NCBI RefSeq assembly: GCF_947090785.1
Contig: NZ_OX352320.1
Span: 1,426,001-1,490,000 of the forward strand
Length of the DNA stretch: 64,000 nt
Origin: Rheinheimera sp. MM224
GTDB lineage: Bacteria > Pseudomonadota > Gammaproteobacteria > Enterobacterales > Alteromonadaceae
Direction: 5' to 3'
Shown: in pieces, positions 27,494 through 36,954 of the stretch
Layout: every line of letters starts with the position of its first letter
Position numbering within the stretch: the stretch's first letter is position 1
Made by a program: the position numbers and the translations under genes
Notes under the pieces: generated by a model
Database searches by the model: none
Told to the model about the DNA's origin: nothing
The model's input: only the letters and a program-made list of their open reading frames with translations

Positions 27494-28870
27494 TTGAGCA
27501 ACGCCACTTTTACCAGTCTGCCTTTAGCAGAACATTTATTACAAAGCCTTGAGAGTCTTGGCTACAGTCAGATGACCCCTATTCAGCAACAGGCTTTGCC
27601 TGCGCTGTTGGAAGGCAAAGACATTCTGGCCAAAGCCCGCACCGGCAGTGGCAAGACAGTGGCTTTTGCCCTGACCTTATTGCATAAACTTGCGGTCAAA
27701 CGTTTCCGTATCCAATCGCTGGTGCTTTGTCCTACCCGTGAACTGGCTGAGCAGGTTGCACAGGAAATCCGTCGTTTAGCCCGCAGCCAACACAATATCA
27801 AAGTGTTGACGCTGGTAGGTGGTGTTTCTGTTGGCCCTCAAATTGGCTCGTTAGAACATGGCGCTCATATTATTGTCGGCACACCGGGTCGGATCCTCGA
27901 GATGATCGACCGTAACCTGCTGAACTTGTCTGATGTAGAAACCCTGGTGTTGGATGAAGCTGACCGTATGCTGGACATGGGTTTTTCTGATGATATAGGC
28001 GTGATTCTGAAAGCTCTGCCTGCGGATCGCCAAACCTTGTTGTTTTCAGCCACTTACCCGGACAAAGTGAACGATCTTAAACGTCACTTAAAAGCGGATG
28101 CTGTGCAGGTGTTTGTTGAAGATACTGAACAAACTGAAATAGAGCAGAAATTTATTGAAGTAGATGCCAACGACAAAATTGCGGCCTTAAAGCAAATATT
28201 GTCCTGGCATGGTGCCAAGCCCACACTGATTTTCTCCAATATGCGCAAAGACACTCAGGATATTTGTGATGAATTGGCGGATGCCGGTTACAGCGTCATG
28301 TCGTTGCATGGCGACTTGGAGCAGCGTGACCGTGAGCGTGTGCTGATGCAGTTTACCAACCAAAGTTGCCTGATTATGGTTGCAACCGATGTTGCAGCCC
28401 GGGGTCTGGATATCAGCGCTTTGCCTTTGGTCATTAACTACGATTTATCCAACGACCCTGAAGTACATGTCCACAGGGTAGGACGTACTGGCCGTGCAGG
28501 TGCTGAGGGCCTGGCTTTAACGCTGGTGACTCCTTCACAAATGGGCCGTTTAGCCGCACTGGAAGATCAACTGGGTTTAACAGCACAGTGGGCAGAGTTA
28601 ACTGCTTATCCTGCTAAAGATGCTGTACCAGCGCGCGCGCCTATGCGCACTGTGATGATCGATGGCGGCAAAAAAGATAAAGTACGACCAGGCGACATAG
28701 TCGGCGCTTTAACAGGTGAACTGGGTTTATCATTTGACCAACTAGGTAAAATAAACGTGTTGGCAATGGTGAGTTTTGTCGCTGTTCGCAACGACGTGGC
28801 AAATGCCGCACTAAAACGCTTAAGCGAAGGTAAAATCAAAGGCCGTCAATTCCGCTGCCGTTTTGTCTGA
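27494..28870 (+). CDS. dbpA: DEAD-box RNA helicase DbpA
   Basis: 458 residues from TTG 27494 (an upstream GTG at 27440 would add 18 residues). Q motif (YSQMTPIQQQ), Walker A ARTGSGKT, DEAD, SAT and HRVGRTGR are all present. The C-terminal ~75 residues form the DbpA RNA-binding domain that targets 23S rRNA hairpin 92. It acts in assembly of the 50S subunit. The start choice rests on alignment with the usual N-terminus, not on a strong ribosome site. Confidence 0.92.
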   Translation: MSNATFTSLPLAEHLLQSLESLGYSQMTPIQQQALPALLEGKDILAKARTGSGKTVAFALTLLHKLAVKRFRIQSLVLCPTRELAEQVAQEIRRLARSQHNIKVLTLVGGVSVGPQIGSLEHGAHIIVGTPGRILEMIDRNLLNLSDVETLVLDEADRMLDMGFSDDIGVILKALPADRQTLLFSATYPDKVNDLKRHLKADAVQVFVEDTEQTEIEQKFIEVDANDKIAALKQILSWHGAKPTLIFSNMRKDTQDICDELADAGYSVMSLHGDLEQRDRERVLMQFTNQSCLIMVATDVAARGLDISALPLVINYDLSNDPEVHVHRVGRTGRAGAEGLALTLVTPSQMGRLAALEDQLGLTAQWAELTAYPAKDAVPARAPMRTVMIDGGKKDKVRPGDIVGALTGELGLSFDQLGKINVLAMVSFVAVRNDVANAALKRLSEGKIKGRQFRCRFV

Positions 28871-28901
28871 CACTAGCTGACCTTTTGTATGAATAAATTG
28901 G

Positions 28902-28922
28902 AGCCACCTTTGGGTGGCTTTT
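28902..28922 (+). terminator. Rho-independent terminator of dbpA
   Basis: AGCCACC-TTTG-GGTGGCT followed by TTTTG, 32 bp after the stop codon. Confidence 0.8.
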
Positions 28923-29022
28923 GTTTACTTATAGTTACAAAAAGTATCTGATGTAAGAGGAAAAATTGCCCGGATGCACTAAGCTCAAAGCGGATAGACA
29001 CTAAAAAATAAAGAGGCCGCTT

Positions 29023-29865
29023 ATGAACGTTCAACACCTTCTATGCAGCGCTGTAGTTTGTCTGCTGTTGTTTGGCTGTACACCTGCTGAAACTCAAAGT
29101 TCTGCCGTTATTACTCCTGATGCTGTCGCTAAAGTGGCAGAAACTCCAGTGGAACCCAAAGCTGCGCCTTGCCAGCTGAAACTGGGTTTTGAATCCTGGG
29201 AACCCTACCAATATGTCGGACTGGAACAACAAGCCAGTGGACTGGATATTGAAATAGTACAAGCCGTTGCCGGACGCATGAACTGTACGCTGGTGCTGCA
29301 ACATGGTACCTGGCAGGAGTTGTTAGGGCAGTTCAGGCAAGGACAGTTGGATGTGCTGTTGGGAGCATCCAAAACACCAGCCCGTGAAGAATTTGCACTA
29401 TTTTCCGAGCCTTACCGCGCTGAGCAGTTCCAGCTTTTTGTCCGCAAGGATGACGCTGGTAAATACAATTTTGGTTCTGTGGCGGAAATGGTCGCCGCTA
29501 AGCACAAAGTTGGGCTTATCAGTGATTATTACTATGGTGAACAAATCAGTGCCTTGTATGGTGATGATCAAATGCGTCCCCAGTTTGTTGAATCAACGAT
29601 GAGTGAACAAAACATCGCTGTGCTGCTGGACGATCAGGTTGATGCTGTACTGGAAGATAGTTTTGTTGGCGCTGCTATTATCCGGCGCAAAGGATTAGAG
29701 CAGCAGGTGCAACCTCACAGCATCAAGCTGGATGAGACGCCTATTTATGTGATGTTCAGTAAATCAACTGTGCAGCCGGAGCAGGTCAGCTCCTTTAATC
29801 AGGCGCTGCAGCAGCTAAAAGATAGTGGTGACTATCAGTTGCTTATAGGTAAGTATCAAAGCTAA
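29023..29865 (+). CDS. Solute-binding lipoprotein (SBP_bac_3 type)
   Basis: 280 residues. The signal peptide ends at lipobox LLFGC. The type 3 binding domain starts LKLGFESWEPYQYVG and shows SGLDIEIVQAVAGRM and the LDVLLGASKTPAREEFALFSEPY lobe signature typical of polar-amino-acid binding proteins. No permease genes are adjacent. Its last 4 bp overlap the convergent mutH stop. Confidence 0.8.
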   Translation: MNVQHLLCSAVVCLLLFGCTPAETQSSAVITPDAVAKVAETPVEPKAAPCQLKLGFESWEPYQYVGLEQQASGLDIEIVQAVAGRMNCTLVLQHGTWQELLGQFRQGQLDVLLGASKTPAREEFALFSEPYRAEQFQLFVRKDDAGKYNFGSVAEMVAAKHKVGLISDYYYGEQISALYGDDQMRPQFVESTMSEQNIAVLLDDQVDAVLEDSFVGAAIIRRKGLEQQVQPHSIKLDETPIYVMFSKSTVQPEQVSSFNQALQQLKDSGDYQLLIGKYQS

Positions 29866-30530
29866 TCACCAAACTTGCGGGCCAGCAACGAAGCAGTAAA
29901 GCTGGCCTTTAAATAAAAACCTCTGGGCAGGGTTTGAATAGGTTGGCCATCAGCGCCAATAGCAGAAGTTAAAGCTTTGCTATTGGCCGCTTTAGGCCGT
30001 AATTGCAGTACTTTGCCATGTGCGCCTTTAATCTGATCGATGCCACCTAACACAATCAGCTCCATCAACTCTTCCCAGTCCTGTTGCAATAAGGCTTGTT
30101 GCTCTGTATCTGGGCTCCATAAAAAAGCGCTGCCAATTTGACGTTCCGCCAGCGCAATGGTGCGTTCGGCCAGTATAGGCACAAACAATACTTTGCTGAG
30201 CTTGCGACAAACCCATGAGTCGTGCCAGCGTAAACCCGCCACGTCAGTTAAGGGCGCCACACAAACATAAGTGCTTTCCAGAGGTTTACCAAATCTATCC
30301 ACAGGTAAGGTTTTCAGTTCTACGCCTAAGTGGGGAAAATCAGGTTCAGCTTTGCTGCCACTGCTGGCGCCTAGCACCAGTTCAAGCAATTGACCCACAG
30401 TGCCTTTGTCGCGTTGCAGATTGGCAGGTAGTTGCAGCTGACATTGCTCTGCCAACTGGCCTAACGTCAGGCCTGCAATCAGGGCACAACGTTCCACTAA
30501 TTCTTCGATGTTTTTTGGTGGCAGGCTCAT
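29862..30530 (-). CDS. mutH: DNA mismatch repair endonuclease MutH
   Basis: 222 residues from ATG 30530 (E. coli MutH is 229). The Sau3AI/MutH fold shows catalytic D-E-K in EPDFPHLGVELKTLPV, with GKPLEST and TYVCVAPL further on. It nicks the unmethylated strand at hemimethylated GATC in methyl-directed repair, so it implies a Dam-methylating host; a phage-type Dam gene is also present at 41911. The upstream 381-bp region holds DnaA-box-like sites. Confidence 0.93.
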   Translation of the reverse strand: MSLPPKNIEELVERCALIAGLTLGQLAEQCQLQLPANLQRDKGTVGQLLELVLGASSGSKAEPDFPHLGVELKTLPVDRFGKPLESTYVCVAPLTDVAGLRWHDSWVCRKLSKVLFVPILAERTIALAERQIGSAFLWSPDTEQQALLQQDWEELMELIVLGGIDQIKGAHGKVLQLRPKAANSKALTSAIGADGQPIQTLPRGFYLKASFTASLLARKFGD

Positions 30531-30621
30531 AAAAGCGTTATAAATACAGCAGTGATTCAGGTCTTTAAAAACATTAACATTTTTTGATTTATTTTGCTGC
30601 TCAAAAAGCAAACAAAGCAAG

Positions 30622-30827
30622 TTATGCACAGTTGTAACACTGCTTAAATAGCAATCTTTTCAATCTAACTTAATGTTTTTTATAGTTATTTTTCAGTTTT
30701 TGGTTGAGTGTTATTCCAGCATTTCAAAGTTATTCAAGAACAAAAACACCCTTATGCACAGCTTTATGTACAGAGCCTGTGTAGAAGTTCACAGTGGGTG
30801 CTAATTAATCAGCTAAATTGTGGATAA
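30622..30827. promoter_or_regulatory. Cluster of DnaA-box-like sites between mutH and rppH
   Basis: TTATGCACA at 30622-30630 and 30752-30760 match the TTATNCACA consensus; TGTGGATAA at 30819-30827 is the exact reverse of TTATCCACA; a near match TTATGTACA lies at 30764-30772. All are in the 381-bp divergent intergenic region, which has no gene. This could be DnaA regulation of mutH/rppH or a DnaA-titrating site. Confidence 0.5.
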
Positions 30828-30911
30828 CTCTGTAGAAAATACAATTTGCCGAAGTCGTGACTTTATGAAAGAATCGATGAATCAACAGCTGTAACCAAGC
30901 TAGAGGTTTTT

Positions 30912-31430
30912 GTGATCGACGCTGAAGGCTTTAGAGCCAACGTCGGCATTGTAATATACAACCACCAGGGACAGGTGTTTTGGGCAAGGAGATACGGTCA
31001 ACATTCCTGGCAGTACCCACAGGGCGGCATTGATGATGGGGAAACCCCTGAGCAGGCCATGTACCGCGAGTTAAATGAAGAAGTTGGTTTACAGCCTGAA
31101 GATGTAGAAATTATTGCTGTAACCAAACACTGGCTAAGGTACAAGTTACCTAAGCGTTTAATTCGACGAGACAGTAATCCGGTGTGTATAGGGCAAAAGC
31201 AAAAATGGTTTTTGTTGCGCCTGACCTGTAAGGATGAAGACGTAAATCTGTTAAAAACTTCGCATCCGGAGTTTGATGACTGGCGTTGGGTCAGTTATTG
31301 GTATCCGGTGCGTCAGGTCGTCGCCTTTAAGCGGGAAGTGTACCGCAAGGTGATGAAAGAGTTTGCCCCTATTGCTTTGCCGTATCTTCGTAGAGATGGA
31401 AAAAATGAGAAGTTAATCAGAAGGGGTTAG
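30912..31430 (+). CDS. rppH: RNA pyrophosphohydrolase RppH
   Basis: 172 residues from GTG 30912 with AGAGG upstream. The Nudix box [22 protein letters not shown] is complete (GxxxxxExxxxxREUxEExGU). N-terminal [11 protein letters not shown] and [16 protein letters not shown] are typical of RppH, which removes pyrophosphate from mRNA 5' ends to start decay. It is followed 2 bp later by ptsP, the order seen in E. coli. Confidence 0.95.
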   Translation: MIDAEGFRANVGIVIYNHQGQVFWARRYGQHSWQYPQGGIDDGETPEQAMYRELNEEVGLQPEDVEIIAVTKHWLRYKLPKRLIRRDSNPVCIGQKQKWFLLRLTCKDEDVNLLKTSHPEFDDWRWVSYWYPVRQVVAFKREVYRKVMKEFAPIALPYLRRDGKNEKLIRRG

Positions 31431-31432
31431 GA

Positions 31433-33700
31433 ATGCTGAGCCAGTTAAGGCGCATAGTGCAGGATGTGGCGCAAGAGCCGGTACTGAATAACGCACTGGC
31501 TGGCTTAGTCTCGAATGTAAAAAATGCCCTGAAAACAGAGTGTTGCTCTGTTTATTTGGCCGACTATGATCAGCAGCATTTTATGCTGATGGCCACAGAC
31601 GGCTTAAATCCTGAAGCGGTAGGCCAAATCTCTATTGGCTTCTCCGAAGGTTTAATTGGCTGGGTAGGTCAGCGTGAAGAGCCGATCAACTTAGCGCAAG
31701 CTCATTTGCATCCCCGTTTTAAAGTCACCCCTGAAGTCAGTGAAGACCGTTTTTCGGCCTTTTTAGGTTGCCCTATTATTCATCATCGTAAAGTGCTGGG
31801 TGTATTAACCATACAGCAGGGTGAATCACGGGTATTCAGTGAGGACGAGGAATCATTTTTAGTCACTCTAGGCGTGCAGCTGGCGTCTGTGTTAGTCAAC
31901 GCAGAAATGCGGCAGGCGGCCAGTCAGAATTCAAAACAACAAAAAAGTACAGGCCAGTTGCTGGGGTTACCCGGTGCGCCTGGTATAGCTATTGGTGAAG
32001 GTTTTGTACTGGAACCGTCCAGTGATTTTGATGCGATTTCGCTGAAAAAAGTCGATGATCCGGAAAAAGAGCTGTCGCGTTTTTACAAAGCCGTCAAAAT
32101 TACCAAAGCCGAATTTAACCGTTTAGCTGAACGTATGGCCGGGCATTTGCCGCCGGACGCTTTGGCTATTTTTGATGTCTACCATCAGTTGTTAGACGCA
32201 GCCAGCCTTGGCAATGAAATTGAAAAACAAATTCAGGACGGTTGGTGTGCTAAAAGTGCACTGAAACGTGTGGTGGAAAAGTTTGCCCGCCAGTTTGATG
32301 ATATGGACGATCCCTACCTGCGCGAACGCGGTACTGATATCCGTGATTTAGGCCAGAGAGTACTGAATCATTTGCTCGACACAGAGCAGCGCCATCATAA
32401 ATTGCCGGAAAAAGTAGTGCTGGTGGCCGATAACGTCACCGCTACTATGCTGGCCGAAATTCCACGCGCTCAACTGGTGGCTATTGTTTCGCTCAAAGGC
32501 TCAGTCAACTCACACGCCGCTATTATGGCCCGGGCTTTGGGTATTCCTGCGGTGATGGGCCTCGACGAGTTGCCACTGTTTCACTGGCAAAGTCAGCGTT
32601 TGATTGTTGATGGTTATCGTGGCCAGATTTTAGTAGGGCCAGCTGAAGCTATAGTGGCTGAATACCAGGCTTTGATCAGTGAAGATGCGCAGCTTAGCGC
32701 ACGTTATCAGTCTGAGATGCATTTAAACGCACAGAGCGCCTGTGGTGCGCCTTTTAGTTTAATGATCAACGCTGGTCTTGCGATAGAGCTGGAAAGCGCT
32801 CAGCCGTCTTATACAGATGGTATAGGGCTGTACCGCACTGAATTCCCTTTTATTATGCGAAACCGTTTCCCAACAGAAGCGGAGCAAATTGAACTCTATA
32901 AAAAAGTGCTGGCGTCGCACCCGACTAAAGCCGTGGTGATGCGTACCCTGGATGTAGGGGGTGATAAAGCGTTGCCTTATTTCAGCATTATTGAAGAAAA
33001 CCCTTTTTTAGGCTGGCGTGGTATTCGGTTAACTTTGGATCACCCGGAAATTTTCCTGGTTCAAATTCGCGCTATGCTCAAAGCCAATATAGGTCAGGGC
33101 AATTTACATATTTTGCTGCCGATGATTTCGGACTTAGCTGAAGTGGACGAATCGCTGCGCTTGATTAAACAAGCAACTTTCGAGCTGACAGATGAATTAG
33201 CAGGCACAGAAGTGCAGCTGCCTAAAGCTAAAGTAGGCGTGATGATTGAAGTGCCGTCCATTATGTATCAACTGCCGGAACTGGCGCGTAAGATTGATTT
33301 CTGCTCTGTGGGTACCAACGATTTAACTCAGTATTTATTGGCTGTTGATCGCAACAACCCACGGGTCGCTGGTTTGTATGATGCGATGCACCCAGCGGTA
33401 CTGCGTGCTTTGCATCAAATGTCATTACAGGCTCAGGGTTTACAGCTGCCTATGAGTATTTGTGGTGAGCTGGCGGGCGAGCCTGCTGGTGTGCTGATTT
33501 TAGCAGCCATGGGCTATGATAAATTCAGTATGAACAGCAGCAACCTGGCTAAAATCAAATGGTTACTGCGCCGAGTGAATATGTCGGAACTGCAATTGCT
33601 GCTGCCGGAAATACTGGCTTGCCAGTCGCCAAAACAAGTTCGTCTGCAAGTACAACGTTTCCTCGATCAAAAACAGCTGTTGAACCAATTGCGTGCTTAA
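31433..33700 (+). CDS. ptsP: Nitrogen-PTS enzyme I (GAF domain fusion)
   Basis: 755 residues. N-terminal GAF domain (~15-160), then the PEP-utilising N-domain, the phospho-histidine segment GSVNSHAAIMARALGIPAVMG, and the C-terminal PEP-binding barrel with GIGLYRTEFPFI, MRTLDVGGDK, GWRGIR and SVGTNDLTQYLLAVDRNNP. EI-Ntr passes phosphate from PEP to NPr and EIIA-Ntr in nitrogen/potassium regulation. Coupled to rppH. Confidence 0.95.
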   Translation: MLSQLRRIVQDVAQEPVLNNALAGLVSNVKNALKTECCSVYLADYDQQHFMLMATDGLNPEAVGQISIGFSEGLIGWVGQREEPINLAQAHLHPRFKVTPEVSEDRFSAFLGCPIIHHRKVLGVLTIQQGESRVFSEDEESFLVTLGVQLASVLVNAEMRQAASQNSKQQKSTGQLLGLPGAPGIAIGEGFVLEPSSDFDAISLKKVDDPEKELSRFYKAVKITKAEFNRLAERMAGHLPPDALAIFDVYHQLLDAASLGNEIEKQIQDGWCAKSALKRVVEKFARQFDDMDDPYLRERGTDIRDLGQRVLNHLLDTEQRHHKLPEKVVLVADNVTATMLAEIPRAQLVAIVSLKGSVNSHAAIMARALGIPAVMGLDELPLFHWQSQRLIVDGYRGQILVGPAEAIVAEYQALISEDAQLSARYQSEMHLNAQSACGAPFSLMINAGLAIELESAQPSYTDGIGLYRTEFPFIMRNRFPTEAEQIELYKKVLASHPTKAVVMRTLDVGGDKALPYFSIIEENPFLGWRGIRLTLDHPEIFLVQIRAMLKANIGQGNLHILLPMISDLAEVDESLRLIKQATFELTDELAGTEVQLPKAKVGVMIEVPSIMYQLPELARKIDFCSVGTNDLTQYLLAVDRNNPRVAGLYDAMHPAVLRALHQMSLQAQGLQLPMSICGELAGEPAGVLILAAMGYDKFSMNSSNLAKIKWLLRRVNMSELQLLLPEILACQSPKQVRLQVQRFLDQKQLLNQLRA

Positions 33701-33796
33701 AAGGACCAAGGGCTGTTACAATGTTTGACCTTATCAAGATGTGTGCATCCGGATGGATGCCCTACTGATTTATTGATTAGAACAGGACTTTTCATA

Positions 33797-34630
33797 GTGG
33801 ACTCTTATTTTTTATTCCCTCAAATTGACCCGGTGATCTTCAGCATCGGGCCTGTAGCCGTGCGTTGGTATGGCTTGATGTATGTGATTGCGTTTTTGCT
33901 GGCGAATTGGCTGGCGAACCGGCAAGCCGATAAACCAGGTTCAGGCTGGACGCGCGATCAGGTCAGTGACTTACTTTTTTATGGTTTTTTAGGCGTCATT
34001 GTCGGCGGCCGGGTTGGTTATGTATTGTTTTACAGTTTCAGTAACTTTATTGCTGACCCGCTGTATTTATTCCGCACTTGGGAAGGTGGCATGTCCTTCC
34101 ACGGTGGTGTGTTAGGTGTGATGACTGCTATGGCCTGGTTCGCCTGGCGCAATAAGAAACGTTATCTGGAACTGGGCGATTTTGTTGTGCCACTGCTGCC
34201 TTTGGGTTTGGCCTTTGGTCGTTTAGGTAACTTTATCAACGGCGAATTATGGGGCCGTACTACAGACGTACCATGGGCTGTGTTATTCCCGAACGCCGGT
34301 ATGTTGCCACGCCACCCATCTCAGTTGTATGAGCTGTTAGGCGAAGGCATCATCCTGTTTGTTTTGCTGCAATTGTACAAACGCAAGAATCCACCTGCAG
34401 GTAATGTCGCGGGCTTATTCCTGCTGGGTTATGGTACAGCACGTTTTATTATCGAATTCTTCCGTGAGCCGGATGCGCATTTAGGTTTATTGTCTCTGGG
34501 CATGTCGATGGGGCAGTGGCTATGTATTCCAATGATTGTTGCAGGTGTTGGCCTCATTGTTTGGGGTTATGTGCGTGAAAACAAATCAGGCCGTCAGAGC
34601 AAAACATCAGGCAAAGAGAGCAAGGCATGA
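33797..34630 (+). CDS. lgt: Prolipoprotein diacylglyceryl transferase
   Basis: 277 residues from GTG 33797 (AGGACTT upstream), about seven membrane helices. Family signatures: [31 protein letters not shown], and [14 protein letters not shown]. It attaches diacylglycerol to lipobox Cys in the inner membrane, the first step for the many lipoproteins predicted in this window. It overlaps thyA by 4 bp. Confidence 0.95.
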   Translation: MDSYFLFPQIDPVIFSIGPVAVRWYGLMYVIAFLLANWLANRQADKPGSGWTRDQVSDLLFYGFLGVIVGGRVGYVLFYSFSNFIADPLYLFRTWEGGMSFHGGVLGVMTAMAWFAWRNKKRYLELGDFVVPLLPLGLAFGRLGNFINGELWGRTTDVPWAVLFPNAGMLPRHPSQLYELLGEGIILFVLLQLYKRKNPPAGNVAGLFLLGYGTARFIIEFFREPDAHLGLLSLGMSMGQWLCIPMIVAGVGLIVWGYVRENKSGRQSKTSGKESKA

Positions 34631-35460
34631 AGCAGTATTTAGACTTAATGCGCCATGTGTTGGAACATGGCCATAAAAAATCTGACCGTACTGGCACAGG
34701 CACTATCAGCGTGTTTGGCTACCAGATGCGTTTTGACTTAAGTCAGGGCTTTCCGTTGGTGACGACCAAAAAGTGTCATCTGCGCTCCATTATTCATGAG
34801 CTGTTGTGGTTCCTCAAAGGCGACACCAATATCCAGTATCTGAAGGATAACAAAGTCAGTATATGGGATGAATGGGCGACAGAGCAGGGCGATTTAGGGC
34901 CCGTCTATGGTGCGCAGTGGCGTAGCTGGCAAACACCGGATGGCCGGGTGATAGATCAAATCAGCCAGCTCATCCATGATATTAAAACCAATCCTGATTC
35001 ACGCCGTTTAATAGTCAGCGGCTGGAATCCTGCGGTATTACCTGATACCAAGTTCAGTCCAAAAGACAATGCGTCCATGGGTAAACAGGCCTTACCGCCT
35101 TGCCATACCTTGTTTCAGTTTTATGTGCATGATGGCAAATTATCCTGCCAACTCTATCAGCGCAGTGCAGATATTTTCCTGGGTGTGCCTTTTAATATCG
35201 CCAGTTATGCTCTGCTCACCATGATGGTAGCGCAGGTCTGTGATTTAACACCTGGTGATTTTGTTCATACCTTCGGTGATGCGCATTTGTATAGCAATCA
35301 TATGGATCAGGTGAACGAGCAGTTAAGCCGCACGCCGCACCCATTGCCACAAATGCAGCTGAACCCTGCTATCAAAGATATTTTTGGTTTTAGTATCGAA
35401 GATTTTGAGCTGGTCAATTATTTGGCGCATCCCGCTATTAAGGCTCCGATCGCTATCTAA
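34627..35460 (+). CDS. thyA: Thymidylate synthase
   Basis: 277 residues, with a short insertion before the catalytic Cys compared with E. coli (264). Key segments are [16 protein letters not shown], the catalytic [32 protein letters not shown] and GDAHLYSNH. It makes dTMP from dUMP using methylene-tetrahydrofolate. ATGA overlap with lgt. An imperfect hairpin (CTCCGA...TCGGAG) crosses its stop codon at about 35443-35475. Confidence 0.95.
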   Translation: MKQYLDLMRHVLEHGHKKSDRTGTGTISVFGYQMRFDLSQGFPLVTTKKCHLRSIIHELLWFLKGDTNIQYLKDNKVSIWDEWATEQGDLGPVYGAQWRSWQTPDGRVIDQISQLIHDIKTNPDSRRLIVSGWNPAVLPDTKFSPKDNASMGKQALPPCHTLFQFYVHDGKLSCQLYQRSADIFLGVPFNIASYALLTMMVAQVCDLTPGDFVHTFGDAHLYSNHMDQVNEQLSRTPHPLPQMQLNPAIKDIFGFSIEDFELVNYLAHPAIKAPIAI

Positions 35461-35585
35461 GATAGCTTTCGGAGTTCTACAACTAAGACTCTGCAAGGCC
35501 AGCGGTAACGACTCGTTATTCATGGCATCAATTTTGCTGTATATCATGCATAGATCAACAAGCGACGGCTAGGCCGGGGGCTACA

Positions 35586-36182
35586 GTGCGGATATTCGGG
35601 TTAGTCATTACAGTATTACTGTTGTGTAGCTGCAGTTCTTTGCCACAAGGGCAAGATATTGCCGATCCTGTAAAGGTCTCAAAAGCAGAACAGCATCCTC
35701 CTTTGTTGTTTTACACTGAGCGTCTGGCAGACCAGCTGTTTCATAAATTACAACCTCTGGAATCAGGTGCTATTGCTGTCACCACTTTTGCTGATGTGCA
35801 GCTGATGGCTCCCGATACCAGTCGTAAGTCCAGTTACAACGCTTCCTTACAATTGCAGGAGAGTATGCAAACTGTGGCCACTCAGCTCGGGTATCAGGTT
35901 AGCGAAATACGCTTAAATGATGCTGTGTTGGTGCACCCGGGCTTTGAGAATTCCTTAGGCCGCGATGTAAGCCTGCTGGCGCAAAATCAACAGGCGCGTT
36001 ATGTGATCACTGGTACCCTGACCGAAGGGGAAGTAAATATCACAGTCAATGCCAAATTAATTGACCTGAAAAGCCAGCAAGTCCTTGCTGCCGCATCCAG
36101 TGTTATTCCTGTAGCTGTGTTATGGCCCAACGAGCAGTTGCAATTGCGCCATAATAAGTTGTATCGCAATTCGGAGTCTTAA
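35586..36182 (+). CDS. FlgO-family outer-membrane lipoprotein, copy 1
   Basis: 198 residues from GTG 35586. The lipobox is LLLCSC. The FlgO domain follows (LADQLFHKLQPL...IAVTTFADVQLM ... ARYVITGTLTEGEVNITVNAKLID). In Vibrio FlgO/FlgP are outer-membrane lipoproteins needed for stable sheathed flagella. It is the first of three tandem relatives with 3-22 bp gaps; no other flagellar genes are in the window. Confidence 0.8.
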   Translation: MRIFGLVITVLLLCSCSSLPQGQDIADPVKVSKAEQHPPLLFYTERLADQLFHKLQPLESGAIAVTTFADVQLMAPDTSRKSSYNASLQLQESMQTVATQLGYQVSEIRLNDAVLVHPGFENSLGRDVSLLAQNQQARYVITGTLTEGEVNITVNAKLIDLKSQQVLAAASSVIPVAVLWPNEQLQLRHNKLYRNSES

Positions 36183-36185
36183 TTT

Positions 36186-36932
36186 ATGACTACATTTCGC
36201 CACTTTATCCTTTTATGCGGCCTGACAGCCTTAGTTTCTGCGTTTGGCTGTGCGCCTTTGATTGATACGGACTCCGAAGGCAAGCCTGTTGCGCCAGCGA
36301 ATAAGGTGGAATTGGAACAAGGCCGTGTGACCTACAAAAAGGACGATCCAGCCGCTCATCCGGATCATTTGTATGTCAATGAATATGACAGTGCAACGAC
36401 TCAAAATGCCCGTATGGCCGGAATGAACCTGACCAGCTATAAGCCTGAATCTGCCATCACTGTGAATCACTACGTTCAAAGCATGATGCATGATTTGGCA
36501 GCGAATCTTGAAGTGTTAAGTACAACCTTTAGCCTTGGCGTGACCAGTTTTGTTTACCTGGATGGTGATTATCAGCAAGGTGACTTATTAGGTAATCAAC
36601 TCTCTGAAGCTTTTATGCACGAAGCTACTCAGTTTGGTATAGCGGTGACCGATTTTAAAACCACAGATTATATTCGTGTAACCCCTACAGGTGACTTTAC
36701 TTTTAGCCGCGACTTCCTTGAACTGACGCAACAATATCCTATTAGTGTAGTGCTGGGGGGGACTATAGTGCGTCATCAGGGCGGGGTATTAGTGAATGCG
36801 CGTATGGTGAACGTCAACGATAAAAAAGTGCTGGCGACAGCTCAAACCTTTATTCCACAAAATGTGGTTCAGGCCTTAAAAGCGACACACAGCGCACCTT
36901 TGTTGCAGTTAAAAGCAGCGGGAACTCCTTAA
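36186..36932 (+). CDS. FlgO-family lipoprotein, copy 2
   Basis: 248 residues. The signal peptide ends SAFGC. The FlgO domain lies at ~90-240 and includes ATTFSLGVTSFVYLDG, DYIRVTPTGDFTFSRDF and VVLGGTIVRHQGGVLVNARMV. It starts 3 bp after copy 1. The DFxxTDYIRVTPTGD segment is shared with copy 3 (ITVGPTGDLSLSRS), so the two are close paralogues. Confidence 0.78.
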   Translation: MTTFRHFILLCGLTALVSAFGCAPLIDTDSEGKPVAPANKVELEQGRVTYKKDDPAAHPDHLYVNEYDSATTQNARMAGMNLTSYKPESAITVNHYVQSMMHDLAANLEVLSTTFSLGVTSFVYLDGDYQQGDLLGNQLSEAFMHEATQFGIAVTDFKTTDYIRVTPTGDFTFSRDFLELTQQYPISVVLGGTIVRHQGGVLVNARMVNVNDKKVLATAQTFIPQNVVQALKATHSAPLLQLKAAGTP

Positions 36933-36954
36933 CAAGTTGAAACTGGAACTCTTT

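Noticed and set aside
35443..35475. Hairpin over the thyA stop as a terminator
   Set aside because: The stem is imperfect and no T run follows, so it is only mentioned in the thyA entry.
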